From: Candidatus Peribacterales bacterium
GTDB lineage: Bacteria; Patescibacteriota; Gracilibacteria; Peribacterales; Peribacteraceae
Length of the DNA stretch: 6,539 nucleotides
Reading direction: 5' to 3'
NCBI GenBank assembly: GCA_021731345.1
Contig: JAKFXO010000041.1
Coordinates: forward strand, 1 to 6,539
The notes beneath the pieces are model-generated. The model worked only from the letters and a program-made list of their open reading frames with translations, was not told where the DNA came from and ran no database searches. Shown one piece after another: positions 1-5,226 of this stretch; position 1 is the stretch's first letter; every line of letters starts with the position of its first letter. Made by a program: the position numbers and the translations under genes.

Positions 1-87
1 GCGGTGCTGGACGTCGTGTTCTAAAGAGTCTTCGACTACGTCTTTGAATGATCATGGCGCGTTCCGATGCGAGAGAAGCAGCGCAAT

Positions 88-221
88 GTCGCCTTGGGAA
101 ATTTCCGTCGCACATCTTCGCGAAGGGAGCGTACAGAAAAGCGCATGTCTGAGGCCGAAGGCCGAGTTTGCGCTTTTCTAGTGACCGAGCGATTGATGTG
201 CAGGAAATTTCCCAGAGCGAC
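88..221. repeat. 134-base nested imperfect palindrome
   Basis: The outer arms 88-106 and 203-221 pair over 19 positions with one mismatch (C93/A216) and one G-U pair; their core is GGGAAATTTCC. After a small asymmetric internal loop, 111-116 pairs with 195-200. Further in, 135-145 (AGAAAAGCGCA) pairs perfectly with 169-179, and the tip is GGCC-GAA-GGCC at 153-163. A six-T run follows at 224-229 on the plus strand. The size and nesting exceed an ordinary terminator. It could be a structured RNA, a miniature inverted-repeat or REP-like element, or an old inverted duplication. I see no target-site duplication. Confidence 0.7.
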
Positions 222-230
222 GATTTTTTC

Positions 231-255
231 GCCACTTTTTTCTAAAAAAAGTGGC
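231..255. repeat. Perfect 11-bp hairpin next to the large palindrome
   Basis: The arms 231-241 (GCCACTTTTTT) and 245-255 (AAAAAAGTGGC) are exact reverse complements around a three-base loop, CTA. Flanking CGATT and AATCG extend the pairing past a five-base bulge. The T-run lies inside the stem, so this is not a textbook intrinsic terminator in either direction. It could still act as a transcript-end structure for the minus-strand carA-reductase message or for anything read from the left. Confidence 0.6.
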
Positions 256-366
256 AATCGATTTCTCAAACGTCAGCTAACCAAGACGATCATGTTGAAG
301 TTCTCTGGTCCCCCAAGAAGAATTTCAAAAACAATCTCAACGATAGTCACTGAAATTTTCTACAGC

Positions 367-1083
367 TCAAATATATCCCTCGGCGTGCAGTCTGACCTTC
401 GGAATCTCAAAATCTATGAGACATGTGTCTTTTACATCTTTCACCATTTCCGGCGCTCCGCAAATGTAGATACCTGACTCCGGATGAGCACTAAGAATGC
501 GTGGAAGATGCTGCTGAACGCGACCACGTAGTCCAGTCCACGATTCTTCAGTACCACTCAAGACCGGATAGAAAGTAAAGTTCTTGTGCATGTTGGCGAG
601 AAACTCAAAATCCTCCAGCCAGAAAAAGTCTTCAGGATTACGAACACCAAACAGCAGATGCATAGGCCGCGTGTCTTTTTTCCCTTCAAGCATCCATGTG
701 AGCTGACTGCGAAACGGCGCGATACCAGCACCGGTCGCCACAAAGACATGTGCCGGATCAGCCTCTTTCAAAAGGAAAAGTCCAAACGGCCCCTGAATTC
801 TCACTGAAGCTCCTTCCTGCAAAATAATCTCGATCCACGTACTCGCACGTCCGCCCTGCTTCAGCTTTACACAAAAGAGGAGATCTTTCTCAAGAGGTGA
901 TGATGCAATGGAATATGCTCGAGTCTGAATATCTGTCGGATCTTCCGCGAGTGGCACATCGAACAAAACAAATTGACCTGCCTTAAATGTCAGGCCCTCA
1001 GGACGCGTGAAACGGAGCTCGTAGACGCCCGGAGCAATGAGCAACTTTTTTGTACAAGTGATGGTGTAGGCAGGAGTCGGCAT
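367..1083 (-). CDS. FAD/NAD(P)-binding reductase, ferredoxin-NADP reductase type
   Basis: This 238-residue protein has the two-domain layout of the ferredoxin-NADP(+) reductase superfamily. An N-terminal FAD-binding barrel carries RAYSIASSP (55-63), which contacts the flavin, and GPFG (98-101). A C-terminal NAD(P) domain carries VATGAGIAPFRS (115-126) and YICGAPEMV (206-214). It should be a soluble cytoplasmic enzyme passing electrons between NAD(P)H and a partner. It starts 55 bases after carA ends on the same strand, so co-transcription is likely. This raises the possibility that it serves dihydroorotate dehydrogenase, as PyrK does. However, it lacks the C-terminal cysteine cluster that binds [2Fe-2S] in canonical PyrK; only scattered Cys10, 71, 208 and 221 are present. 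A plain ferredoxin/flavodoxin reductase is equally plausible. The start puts the family's first strand near residue 7. A GTGAGG at 1098-1103 is a weak ribosome site, 14 bases upstream. The stop is TGA. Confidence 0.9.
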   Translation of the reverse strand: MPTPAYTITCTKKLLIAPGVYELRFTRPEGLTFKAGQFVLFDVPLAEDPTDIQTRAYSIASSPLEKDLLFCVKLKQGGRASTWIEIILQEGASVRIQGPFGLFLLKEADPAHVFVATGAGIAPFRSQLTWMLEGKKDTRPMHLLFGVRNPEDFFWLEDFEFLANMHKNFTFYPVLSGTEESWTGLRGRVQQHLPRILSAHPESGIYICGAPEMVKDVKDTCLIDFEIPKVRLHAEGYI

Positions 1084-1138
1084 ACAGAAGAATCGTACCT
1101 CACTCTACTCCACTGATGCAGGATCGTTAATCTCTCGA

Positions 1139-2266
1139 CTATTTTTTACCGATGACCGCGAGTACTTCATCAAAAAGATAATTCGCATCTTCCGGACCAG
1201 GGGCAGCTTCAGGGTGAAATTGTACGGAGAAAAACTTTCCAGACTCGTGGCGGATACCTTCTACAGAACCGTCGTTTGCATTCGTAAACCATACCTGCCA
1301 ACCGGAAGGCAGCTTATCCGAGACTGCGAAACCGTGGTTCTGCGACGTGATGATGCAACGCTTCGTCGGCTTGCCGTCTTTCCACTCAATACATGGTTGG
1401 TTGGCGCCGCGGTGTCCGTACTTGAGCTTGTACGTATCACCGCCGATAGCGAGTGCAAGGAGCTGGTTGCCAAGACAAATGCCGAATGTCGGGATGCCTC
1501 TGCTGAGTGCATAGCGAATCTGTTCGATCGTCGCGGTGCACTTCTTTGGGTCACCTGGGCCGTTACTTAAAAAGAGTGCGTCGTACGTCAGGTTTGATGA
1601 TTTCAAATCATAGTCCCACGGCACACGGTGTACCGTCACGCCTCTTTTGAGCCAAGAACGCAGGATATTGCGCTTGATGCCACAGTCGTACGCGACGATG
1701 CTCGCGATGGGCCCGAGTGGGAAATCTGCCTTGTTCGGTTCATACGTTATCACTTCTTTGCAACACACATCCGCAGCCAAATTTCTATCATTTGGATCTT
1801 CGATCTTCTCTGCTTTCCACGTGCCGCTATCGACGATGGCTTCATCCTGAACGATATGGCCAAGCATGACACCGGTCTCGCGAAGCTTCTTCGTCAGTGC
1901 GCGTGTATCGATTCCTGAGATTCCAGGAATTCCATGATGAACCATCCACTCATGCAGTGAACTCACAGCATTGAAATGGCTGAAATCACGGCTCTCGTTT
2001 TGGCAGATGACAGCACGAACATGAATCTCTTCACTCTCAAAATTTTTACTGAAACCCCACTCGTTCTTCGCTTCACTCGGCACACCGTAGTTTCCGATGA
2101 ATGGAAAAGTGAACGTGAGAATTTGTCCGCGATAGCTTGGGTCAGTCATGGATTCTGGGTAACCGACCATGCCAGTGTTGAAGACAACTTCACCATCCGT
2201 ATCTTTTTTTGCACCAAAAGACTGGCCACGGAATACCGTGCCGTCAGCGAGGATGAGAGATGTCAT
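1139..2266 (-). CDS. carA: Carbamoyl-phosphate synthase, small (glutaminase) subunit
   Basis: CarA hydrolyses glutamine and channels ammonia to the large subunit CarB to make carbamoyl phosphate for pyrimidine and arginine synthesis. At 375 residues it has the usual family length. The N-terminal CarA domain shows FNTGMVGYPESMTDPSYRGQ (29-48) and SGIDTRALTKKLRETG (117-132). The C-terminal class I glutamine amidotransferase domain shows SNGPGDP (234-240), GICLGNQ with catalytic Cys264, KYGHRGANQP (282-291), SQNHGFAV (308-315) and FHPE with His351 and Glu353, completing the triad. All key residues are intact. ATG 2266 is the only sensible start, because an in-frame stop lies shortly upstream. 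No Shine-Dalgarno is visible; a TATACA about 10 bases before the ATG might give a nearly leaderless message. carB is not in the window. The downstream reductase is probably in the same operon. Confidence 0.98.
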   Translation of the reverse strand: MTSLILADGTVFRGQSFGAKKDTDGEVVFNTGMVGYPESMTDPSYRGQILTFTFPFIGNYGVPSEAKNEWGFSKNFESEEIHVRAVICQNESRDFSHFNAVSSLHEWMVHHGIPGISGIDTRALTKKLRETGVMLGHIVQDEAIVDSGTWKAEKIEDPNDRNLAADVCCKEVITYEPNKADFPLGPIASIVAYDCGIKRNILRSWLKRGVTVHRVPWDYDLKSSNLTYDALFLSNGPGDPKKCTATIEQIRYALSRGIPTFGICLGNQLLALAIGGDTYKLKYGHRGANQPCIEWKDGKPTKRCIITSQNHGFAVSDKLPSGWQVWFTNANDGSVEGIRHESGKFFSVQFHPEAAPGPEDANYLFDEVLAVIGKK

Positions 2267-2356
2267 TGGGGCGGAGTGTATACATCTTCAGGGTGCTGCG
2301 CGAGTTTTTCGTCAGAAATAATTGACATGACGTCATTCTAGGATTTGGATAGTGAT
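2267..2356. promoter_or_regulatory. Divergent control region between carA and the orphan gene
   Basis: These 90 bases separate two divergently read genes and must hold promoters for both unless transcription comes from further away. A consensus-like TTGACA lies at 2322-2327 on the plus strand, but no good -10 follows at 16-18 bases. A perfect ten-base palindrome, ATGACGTCAT (2327-2336), overlaps its last base, and a second palindrome, TGTATACA (2277-2284), lies just before carA. The palindromes could be regulator sites; that is inference from symmetry alone. Confidence 0.4.
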
Positions 2357-2728
2357 ATGACGAAATCAAGTGTCATCAATGATATATCCCTGAATGGCCT
2401 ACCCGATGGAACAAAAATTATCGAACCAATTACGGATGAGCGTCACAAAGAATGCACGCTCGTGATCGGCAGTCGATCAATCGAAGTATTTGTTGCCGCA
2501 GAATTGCGACGCTTTTTGCAGCGAACAATGCAGTGGCTCCCTGAAGACTCAACAGATGCAGACGTGCTTGAAGCAGTCAGTGAAAGACTCGGTGGCTTTT
2601 ACGATCTAGCTCTCGAACAAGCGCGTAATCCTGCAGAATCCAAACGCATTGAAAGCCATCGTGATCAGCGCCGCAGCCTACTACGCCAAATGCTGCGTCC
2701 AAGGCATGAGAATCGCTTACATGTATAA
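2357..2728 (+). CDS. Small orphan protein of unknown function
   Basis: I do not recognise this 123-residue protein. It has no signal peptide, membrane segment or cysteine pair; its only cysteine lies in HKECTLVIGSRSIEVFV. The N-terminal third looks like short strands (LPDGTKIIEPI, then CTLVIGSRSIEVFV). The rest is likely helical, with AAELRRFLQRTMQWL followed by a charged Glu/Arg-rich helix and a very basic tail (RDQRRSLLRQMLRPRHENR). A cytoplasmic, possibly nucleic-acid- or protein-binding role is conceivable but unproven. I chose ATG 2357 over the in-frame TTG 2345. A GGA at 2347-2349 sits seven bases before the ATG, whereas the AGGA at 2340-2343 is too close to the TTG. It is divergent from carA, and the next promoter begins immediately after its stop codon. 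Confidence 0.7.
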   Translation: MTKSSVINDISLNGLPDGTKIIEPITDERHKECTLVIGSRSIEVFVAAELRRFLQRTMQWLPEDSTDADVLEAVSERLGGFYDLALEQARNPAESKRIESHRDQRRSLLRQMLRPRHENRLHV

Positions 2729-2757
2729 TTGACTCAAATCAATTTTTATGTTATTTT
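2729..2757 (+). promoter_or_regulatory. Sigma-70-type promoter for the secreted repeat protein
   Basis: TTGACT (2729-2734) is followed after 17 bases by TATTTT (2752-2757). A TG one base before the -10 (2749-2750) makes it an extended -10. The -35 box starts on the base after the orphan gene's TAA. Initiation would fall near 2764, about 190 bases before the start codon. An alternative perfect TATAAT lies at 2724-2729, overlapping the stop codon, but it has no recognisable -35. Confidence 0.6.
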
Positions 2758-2783
2758 AGATATAGTTCCTTGGAACCATATCT
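2758..2783. promoter_or_regulatory. Near-perfect 26-base dyad over the predicted start site
   Basis: The left half AGATATaGTTCC (2758-2769) and right half GGAACcATATCT (2772-2783) are reverse complements around a TT centre, with one mismatched pair (2764/2777). The dyad lies immediately after the -10 box and covers the predicted +1. This is a classic place for a repressor operator, which is my preferred reading. The two-base centre makes it less natural as an RNA hairpin, though it could fold with the central pairs opened. Confidence 0.55.
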
Positions 2784-2936
2784 GGTCCCTACGCACCCAC
2801 TTTTCAAGTGGCGAAGGCGGGCTTGTTGCCCGTCCTGATCCTGTAACCGTGCTAACCGCAGCCTACCTTTTTGGTACCCGCGGGGAGCGCGGGTTTCTGA
2901 AAGGTGGATGCTGTGGGGAGCACACAACCGACAACG
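2784..2936 (+). promoter_or_regulatory. Structured 5' leader with several hairpins
   Basis: Consecutive stems are visible in the untranslated leader. CCACTT/AAGTGG occupies 2797-2811 and CGGGC/GCCCG occupies 2818-2832. A larger nested stem spans 2865-2905: ACCTTT pairs with AAAGGT outside, and ACCCGC pairs with GCGGGT inside, with symmetric five-base internal loops. A short TGCT/AGCA stem lies at 2909-2922. No long T-run follows any stem, so I see no attenuator. It does not match a riboswitch class I know. It may control stability or translation of the downstream gene. Confidence 0.5.
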
Positions 2937-2942
2937 AAGGAG
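2937..2942 (+). promoter_or_regulatory. Shine-Dalgarno that fixes the secreted protein's start
   Basis: AAGGAG ends nine bases before ATG 2952. It favours the Met-Met start at 2952 (or 2955) over the in-frame start at 2904, which would add a non-signal extension and lies inside the leader hairpin. It is the strongest ribosome site in the window. Confidence 0.85.
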
Positions 2943-2951
2943 TACAGACCA

Positions 2952-3617
2952 ATGATGCATCGCATCGCACTGGCCATCCTGGCCATCACCCTGGTGTTCG
3001 CTTCAAACGCGAATGCCGACGAGCTGGGCGACATGATTAAGGCCAAAGTGAAGGCCAAGATCGCCGCCAAGATCGGACAGAAAATGGACATCTCGGGTCC
3101 GCGCACTGTGACCAATACTGTCAGCGGTATCGGGAATACGGGGTTCGCTTCGGCGGATCTCGAGATTCACTACCGCGAAGGTGACATCACCTACGCGCCG
3201 ACAACGACGACAACGACAACGTATGCGCCCGTCACAACGACGACCAGCACATACGCACCAAGGTATCGAGAAGAGACAACGTACGCACCGCGCTACACGG
3301 AGGGAAGTCCTACGTATGCGCCGCGTACCGAACCGTACTGTCCGCCAGCAGAGCGCTATGTTGCGCCCCGACTGACGTATCGTACGGCAACCGATGAATG
3401 CACTGACACCATCAGCATCCGCTGTTGGGCACCCTGTGGAGGCTACTTCGTCGACTCAGAAGGTCGACGCTTTAATCTCCTGGCGTCCTACTCAAAGGTG
3501 CCGCCTGCGTCTCGCCACCGAACCCTCACGGGTCGGTACTGGCGGAACTCGGCAGGTGTTCTGATGTTCACGGCCATCTGGCCCTGTGGAACGATCCGTA
3601 CGTTCATTGACCCGTAA
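2952..3617 (+). CDS. Secreted Thr/Tyr/Pro-repeat protein with shared TVTNTVSG motif
   Basis: This 221-residue protein is not a family I recognise. A signal peptide fits residues 1-22: MMHR, a hydrophobic core, then SNANA before DEL, giving a signal peptidase I site. A Lys/Ala amphipathic stretch follows (about 23-46). The motif RTVTNTVSGIGNTGFASAD (51-69) recurs in the partial gene at 5227-6539. Next come five TYAP units about ten residues apart (80-124), rich in Thr and Tyr, which look like an extended stalk. The C-terminal 85 or so residues form a possible small beta domain with Cys130, 150, 158, 162 and 212; CWAPCGG and WPCG suggest disulfides or metal binding. It has its own promoter, operator-like dyad, leader and terminator, so it is likely a single-gene unit. 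Export is well supported; surface display is inference, since no anchor such as LPXTG or a C-terminal membrane segment is seen. Confidence 0.85.
   Translation: MMHRIALAILAITLVFASNANADELGDMIKAKVKAKIAAKIGQKMDISGPRTVTNTVSGIGNTGFASADLEIHYREGDITYAPTTTTTTTYAPVTTTTSTYAPRYREETTYAPRYTEGSPTYAPRTEPYCPPAERYVAPRLTYRTATDECTDTISIRCWAPCGGYFVDSEGRRFNLLASYSKVPPASRHRTLTGRYWRNSAGVLMFTAIWPCGTIRTFIDP
3102..3158 (+). other. Shared 19-residue motif, copy in the secreted protein
   Basis: Encodes RTVTNTVSGIGNTGFASAD. The other copy, at 5371-5427 on the minus strand, differs only at motif residues 11 (G/N) and 15 (F/T). Of the 17 identical residues, ten use different synonymous codons, so this is conserved protein sequence and not a recent DNA copy. 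Confidence 0.85.
3189..3323 (+). repeat. TYAP decapeptide repeats within the secreted protein
   Basis: TYAP begins at residues 80, 90, 100, 110 and 121, giving a period of 10, 10, 10 and 11. The first spacers are Thr runs encoded by ACA/ACG/ACC triplets; later ones become charged (RYREE, RYTEG). A looser YVAP follows at 136-139. The pattern suggests slipped-strand growth followed by divergence. Thr- and Pro-rich spacers of this kind often form extended, sometimes glycosylated, stalks. Confidence 0.85.
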
Positions 3618-3662
3618 CACGGTCAAGAACACTCGGTCGTTTTCTCATCAACCTCCTCACGT

Positions 3663-3690
3663 GTCGCTGTGCTCCCCGCAGCGACTTTTT
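3663..3690 (+). terminator. Intrinsic terminator of the secreted protein gene
   Basis: GTCGCTG (3663-3669) pairs exactly with CAGCGAC (3679-3685), and two further pairs in the loop are possible. TTTTT follows directly (3686-3690). It lies 45 bases after the stop codon and just before the end of the convergent peptidase gene. No T-run exists on the minus-strand side, so it acts in one direction. Confidence 0.85.
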
Positions 3691-3696
3691 GCGTGC

Positions 3697-5160
3697 CTAC
3701 CTACGGATAAACTGTCGGAAGTACGCTTCATCACCATACTCTGCTGTATACACATCACCTTTTTTGTCAGAAGGATTTTTCGGCTGATCATGAATGACCG
3801 CGCCAGCAGGTCCGCCCTTCAGTACAAATTGTGACGGCGAAGACGCGCGACTATTCATCGGGTCCCAGAGTGACTGGACAGCTTCGCCAAGATTGGAAAA
3901 CGGCTGCGTTGATCGCTGAAAACCACGGAGTCCAACGGAACACACAAAGTATGTCTCACGCCCTGACTGGTCAATTCCTGCAGGCTCAAAGAATACGCTC
4001 TCGTAGTGGCTTGGCGTCACCATCGTTGCAAATGAATTGATACCTGCCTGACTCAAAAGACCCTGCGCAAGGAGTGCAAAGTCCTCACAGTCACCGCTGC
4101 GCTGGAGCAAGGTTCGCTGCCAATGCTGTACATCTTGTGCGCTTTCTTGCTGGTACTGGATAGCACTCGCTGGCTTCTGGATTTGGTTAGCTTTCCATTC
4201 AGCTTGTTCAGATCCCTTGAGATAATCCTGACCATAAAAAAACTGTGAGACGAAAGCACCGATTGCCTCTGGTGTACGAAGTCTCTGTGCGATATCAGCT
4301 CCCCACTCCCCTGCCTCGGCAAAGCTACGCATAGAACCACGAGGCTTCATGCCAACGCGCGCGCCATTTGCACCTACGATGAACGTTTCTCCATTTCGCT
4401 GCTCAAGAATGGGAACCTGATTACTGCCATCAAAAAATTGTCGAACACCTCCCTGCTCTGTCATTGCAAGGCCGCCATCTGTTCGATGAATTTCACGCTG
4501 TCCGTTGACCGTGACCTCGAATCCATTTGGCTTGTCTTGAAAATCCACACGCGTGCCAGAAAGCGTAGAGACATTGCCACTCGCATCCAGTGCGTAGGCA
4601 CGTGTCGCTGTGGAAACAATGGTGCGCGATCCATCAACCACCGAAAACCTGAGTCCATCAAATGAAACACTGCGCGGATTTTTCCCAGCAAGCGCTGCAG
4701 AGAGTACTCGCGCATGGTCACGCATATTTTGTGCATATGCAGGATACCGCGCAGCTGAAATGCTATTTCTTTGTAGGAGTCTCTGAAGACCCGTGTCACT
4801 CGAAAGCTTTGCATCAATACTCACAGGAACGTCACGCCCATCGGCGCTGATGCGAATACTGCGAATGCTCTCCAGAAGTCGTTCGGGAGTATTTTCTGTA
4901 CCCGGTGCAATGGTTTCCCGTGTGCGCTCAGGGGCAATAGGTGTTTGCGTTTTCTTTGTCGCAGGCCGCGGTACTTCTGTTTTGGCTTCTCTCGGAGCAG
5001 ATGGAGTAGGCTTCTGACGAAGCTTGAGCTTTGCCGCCATGAGTGAACTCACGTCTGGTGAGATCCTCTTTTCAATCGATTGAACGCGCTCCTCCGCACG
5101 ACGCTCCGGAGAAACCTCGGTCTGTTTCTGCCGATCATTTTTTTCGGGAGTGCGTGGCAT
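3697..5160 (-). CDS. Transglutaminase-like cysteine peptidase domain protein
   Basis: The 487-residue protein has three parts. Residues 1-95 are highly charged and Pro/Lys/Glu-rich, probably disordered. Residues about 95-275 look beta-rich (SFDGLRFSVVDGSRTIVSTA, FEVTVNGQREIH) and match nothing I know. Residues about 295-450 form a transglutaminase-like fold: SGDCEDFALLAQGLLSQAGI supplies the Cys358 nucleophile, SHYESVFFEP supplies His385, and SLWDPMN supplies Asp433, giving a complete C-H-D triad. Bacterial relatives are mostly peptidases or amide-cleaving enzymes rather than crosslinkers, so cleavage of a protein partner is the likelier activity. I see no signal peptide or membrane segment, so it appears cytoplasmic unless exported another way. 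It begins 66 bases after the partial gene's stop, with no Shine-Dalgarno before ATG 5160 and a terminator-like hairpin between. It ends in TAG. Confidence 0.85.
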   Translation of the reverse strand: MPRTPEKNDRQKQTEVSPERRAEERVQSIEKRISPDVSSLMAAKLKLRQKPTPSAPREAKTEVPRPATKKTQTPIAPERTRETIAPGTENTPERLLESIRSIRISADGRDVPVSIDAKLSSDTGLQRLLQRNSISAARYPAYAQNMRDHARVLSAALAGKNPRSVSFDGLRFSVVDGSRTIVSTATRAYALDASGNVSTLSGTRVDFQDKPNGFEVTVNGQREIHRTDGGLAMTEQGGVRQFFDGSNQVPILEQRNGETFIVGANGARVGMKPRGSMRSFAEAGEWGADIAQRLRTPEAIGAFVSQFFYGQDYLKGSEQAEWKANQIQKPASAIQYQQESAQDVQHWQRTLLQRSGDCEDFALLAQGLLSQAGINSFATMVTPSHYESVFFEPAGIDQSGRETYFVCSVGLRGFQRSTQPFSNLGEAVQSLWDPMNSRASSPSQFVLKGGPAGAVIHDQPKNPSDKKGDVYTAEYGDEAYFRQFIRR

Positions 5161-5171
5161 GGTCTGGAATG

Positions 5172-5207
5172 AAAAGGAGGAAGCGGCAGGAAACCCGCAC
5201 GCCTCCT
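5172..5207 (-). terminator. Terminator-like hairpin after the large partial gene
   Basis: On the minus strand, AGGAGG (5207-5202) pairs with CCTCCT (5180-5175). Inside, GCGG (5198-5195) pairs with CCGC (5186-5183), with a small internal loop between and an eight-base tip. The right arm runs into TTTT (5175-5172). It lies 20 bases after the partial gene's stop and ends 12 bases before the peptidase start. It could reduce readthrough, or its AGGAGGAGG strand could be a sequestered ribosome-binding-like sequence. The T-run is short, so read it as moderate evidence. Confidence 0.55.
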
Positions 5208-5226
5208 CCTGTTTCAGAATTCGGAA

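Larger units (their letters stand above)
1..366. other. Left intergenic region, no supportable gene
   Basis: No reading frame here looks like a real protein. The open frames on both strands run through a large palindrome and encode Arg/Ser-rich, low-complexity peptides. Because of the palindrome, both strands even encode the same short peptide, VALGNF. The stretch holds the nested palindrome (88-221), a perfect hairpin (231-255) and a weak AT-rich inverted repeat (about 318-360, arms AATTTCA and TGAAATT). The weak repeat lies just downstream of the reductase stop codon on the minus strand and might help end that transcript, but it lacks a proper T-run. Bases 1-55 could be the edge of another gene; too little is visible to say. 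Confidence 0.6.

Noticed and set aside
1..55. Possible start of a basic protein on the minus strand (MIIQRRSRRLFRTRRPAP) running off the left edge
   Set aside because: Only 18 residues are visible and there is no Shine-Dalgarno, so it cannot be supported.
36..269. Minus-strand open frame of 77 codons, and the overlapping plus-strand frame 67-477
   Set aside because: Both run through the palindrome at 88-221 and encode the same VALGNF peptide on opposite strands because of it. The composition is Arg/Ser-rich and neither frame has a ribosome site. The plus-strand frame also overlaps the end of the reductase gene.
367..369. TGA read as glycine, as in some Gracilibacteria and Absconditabacteria
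   Set aside because: The reductase ends at this TGA where its family normally ends, and glycines in all genes here are encoded by GGN.
2724..2729. Perfect TATAAT as the main promoter of the secreted protein gene
   Set aside because: No -35-like hexamer lies 16-18 bases upstream, whereas TTGACT-17-TGtTATTTT just downstream is complete. It is kept only as an alternative.
2904..2951. N-terminal extension of the secreted protein from an in-frame start at 2904
   Set aside because: The AAGGAG at 2937-2942 and the signal peptide both point to ATG 2952. The extension would bury the signal peptide behind 16 residues.
3609..3624. GACCCGT/ACGGTC inverted repeat over the stop codon of the secreted protein gene
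   Set aside because: The stem is short with a bulge and has no T-run on either strand. The real terminator is at 3663-3690.
4053..4817. Minus-strand frames 4053-4340 and 4461-4817
   Set aside because: They overlap the peptidase gene on the same strand in other frames and have no ribosome site or sensible composition.
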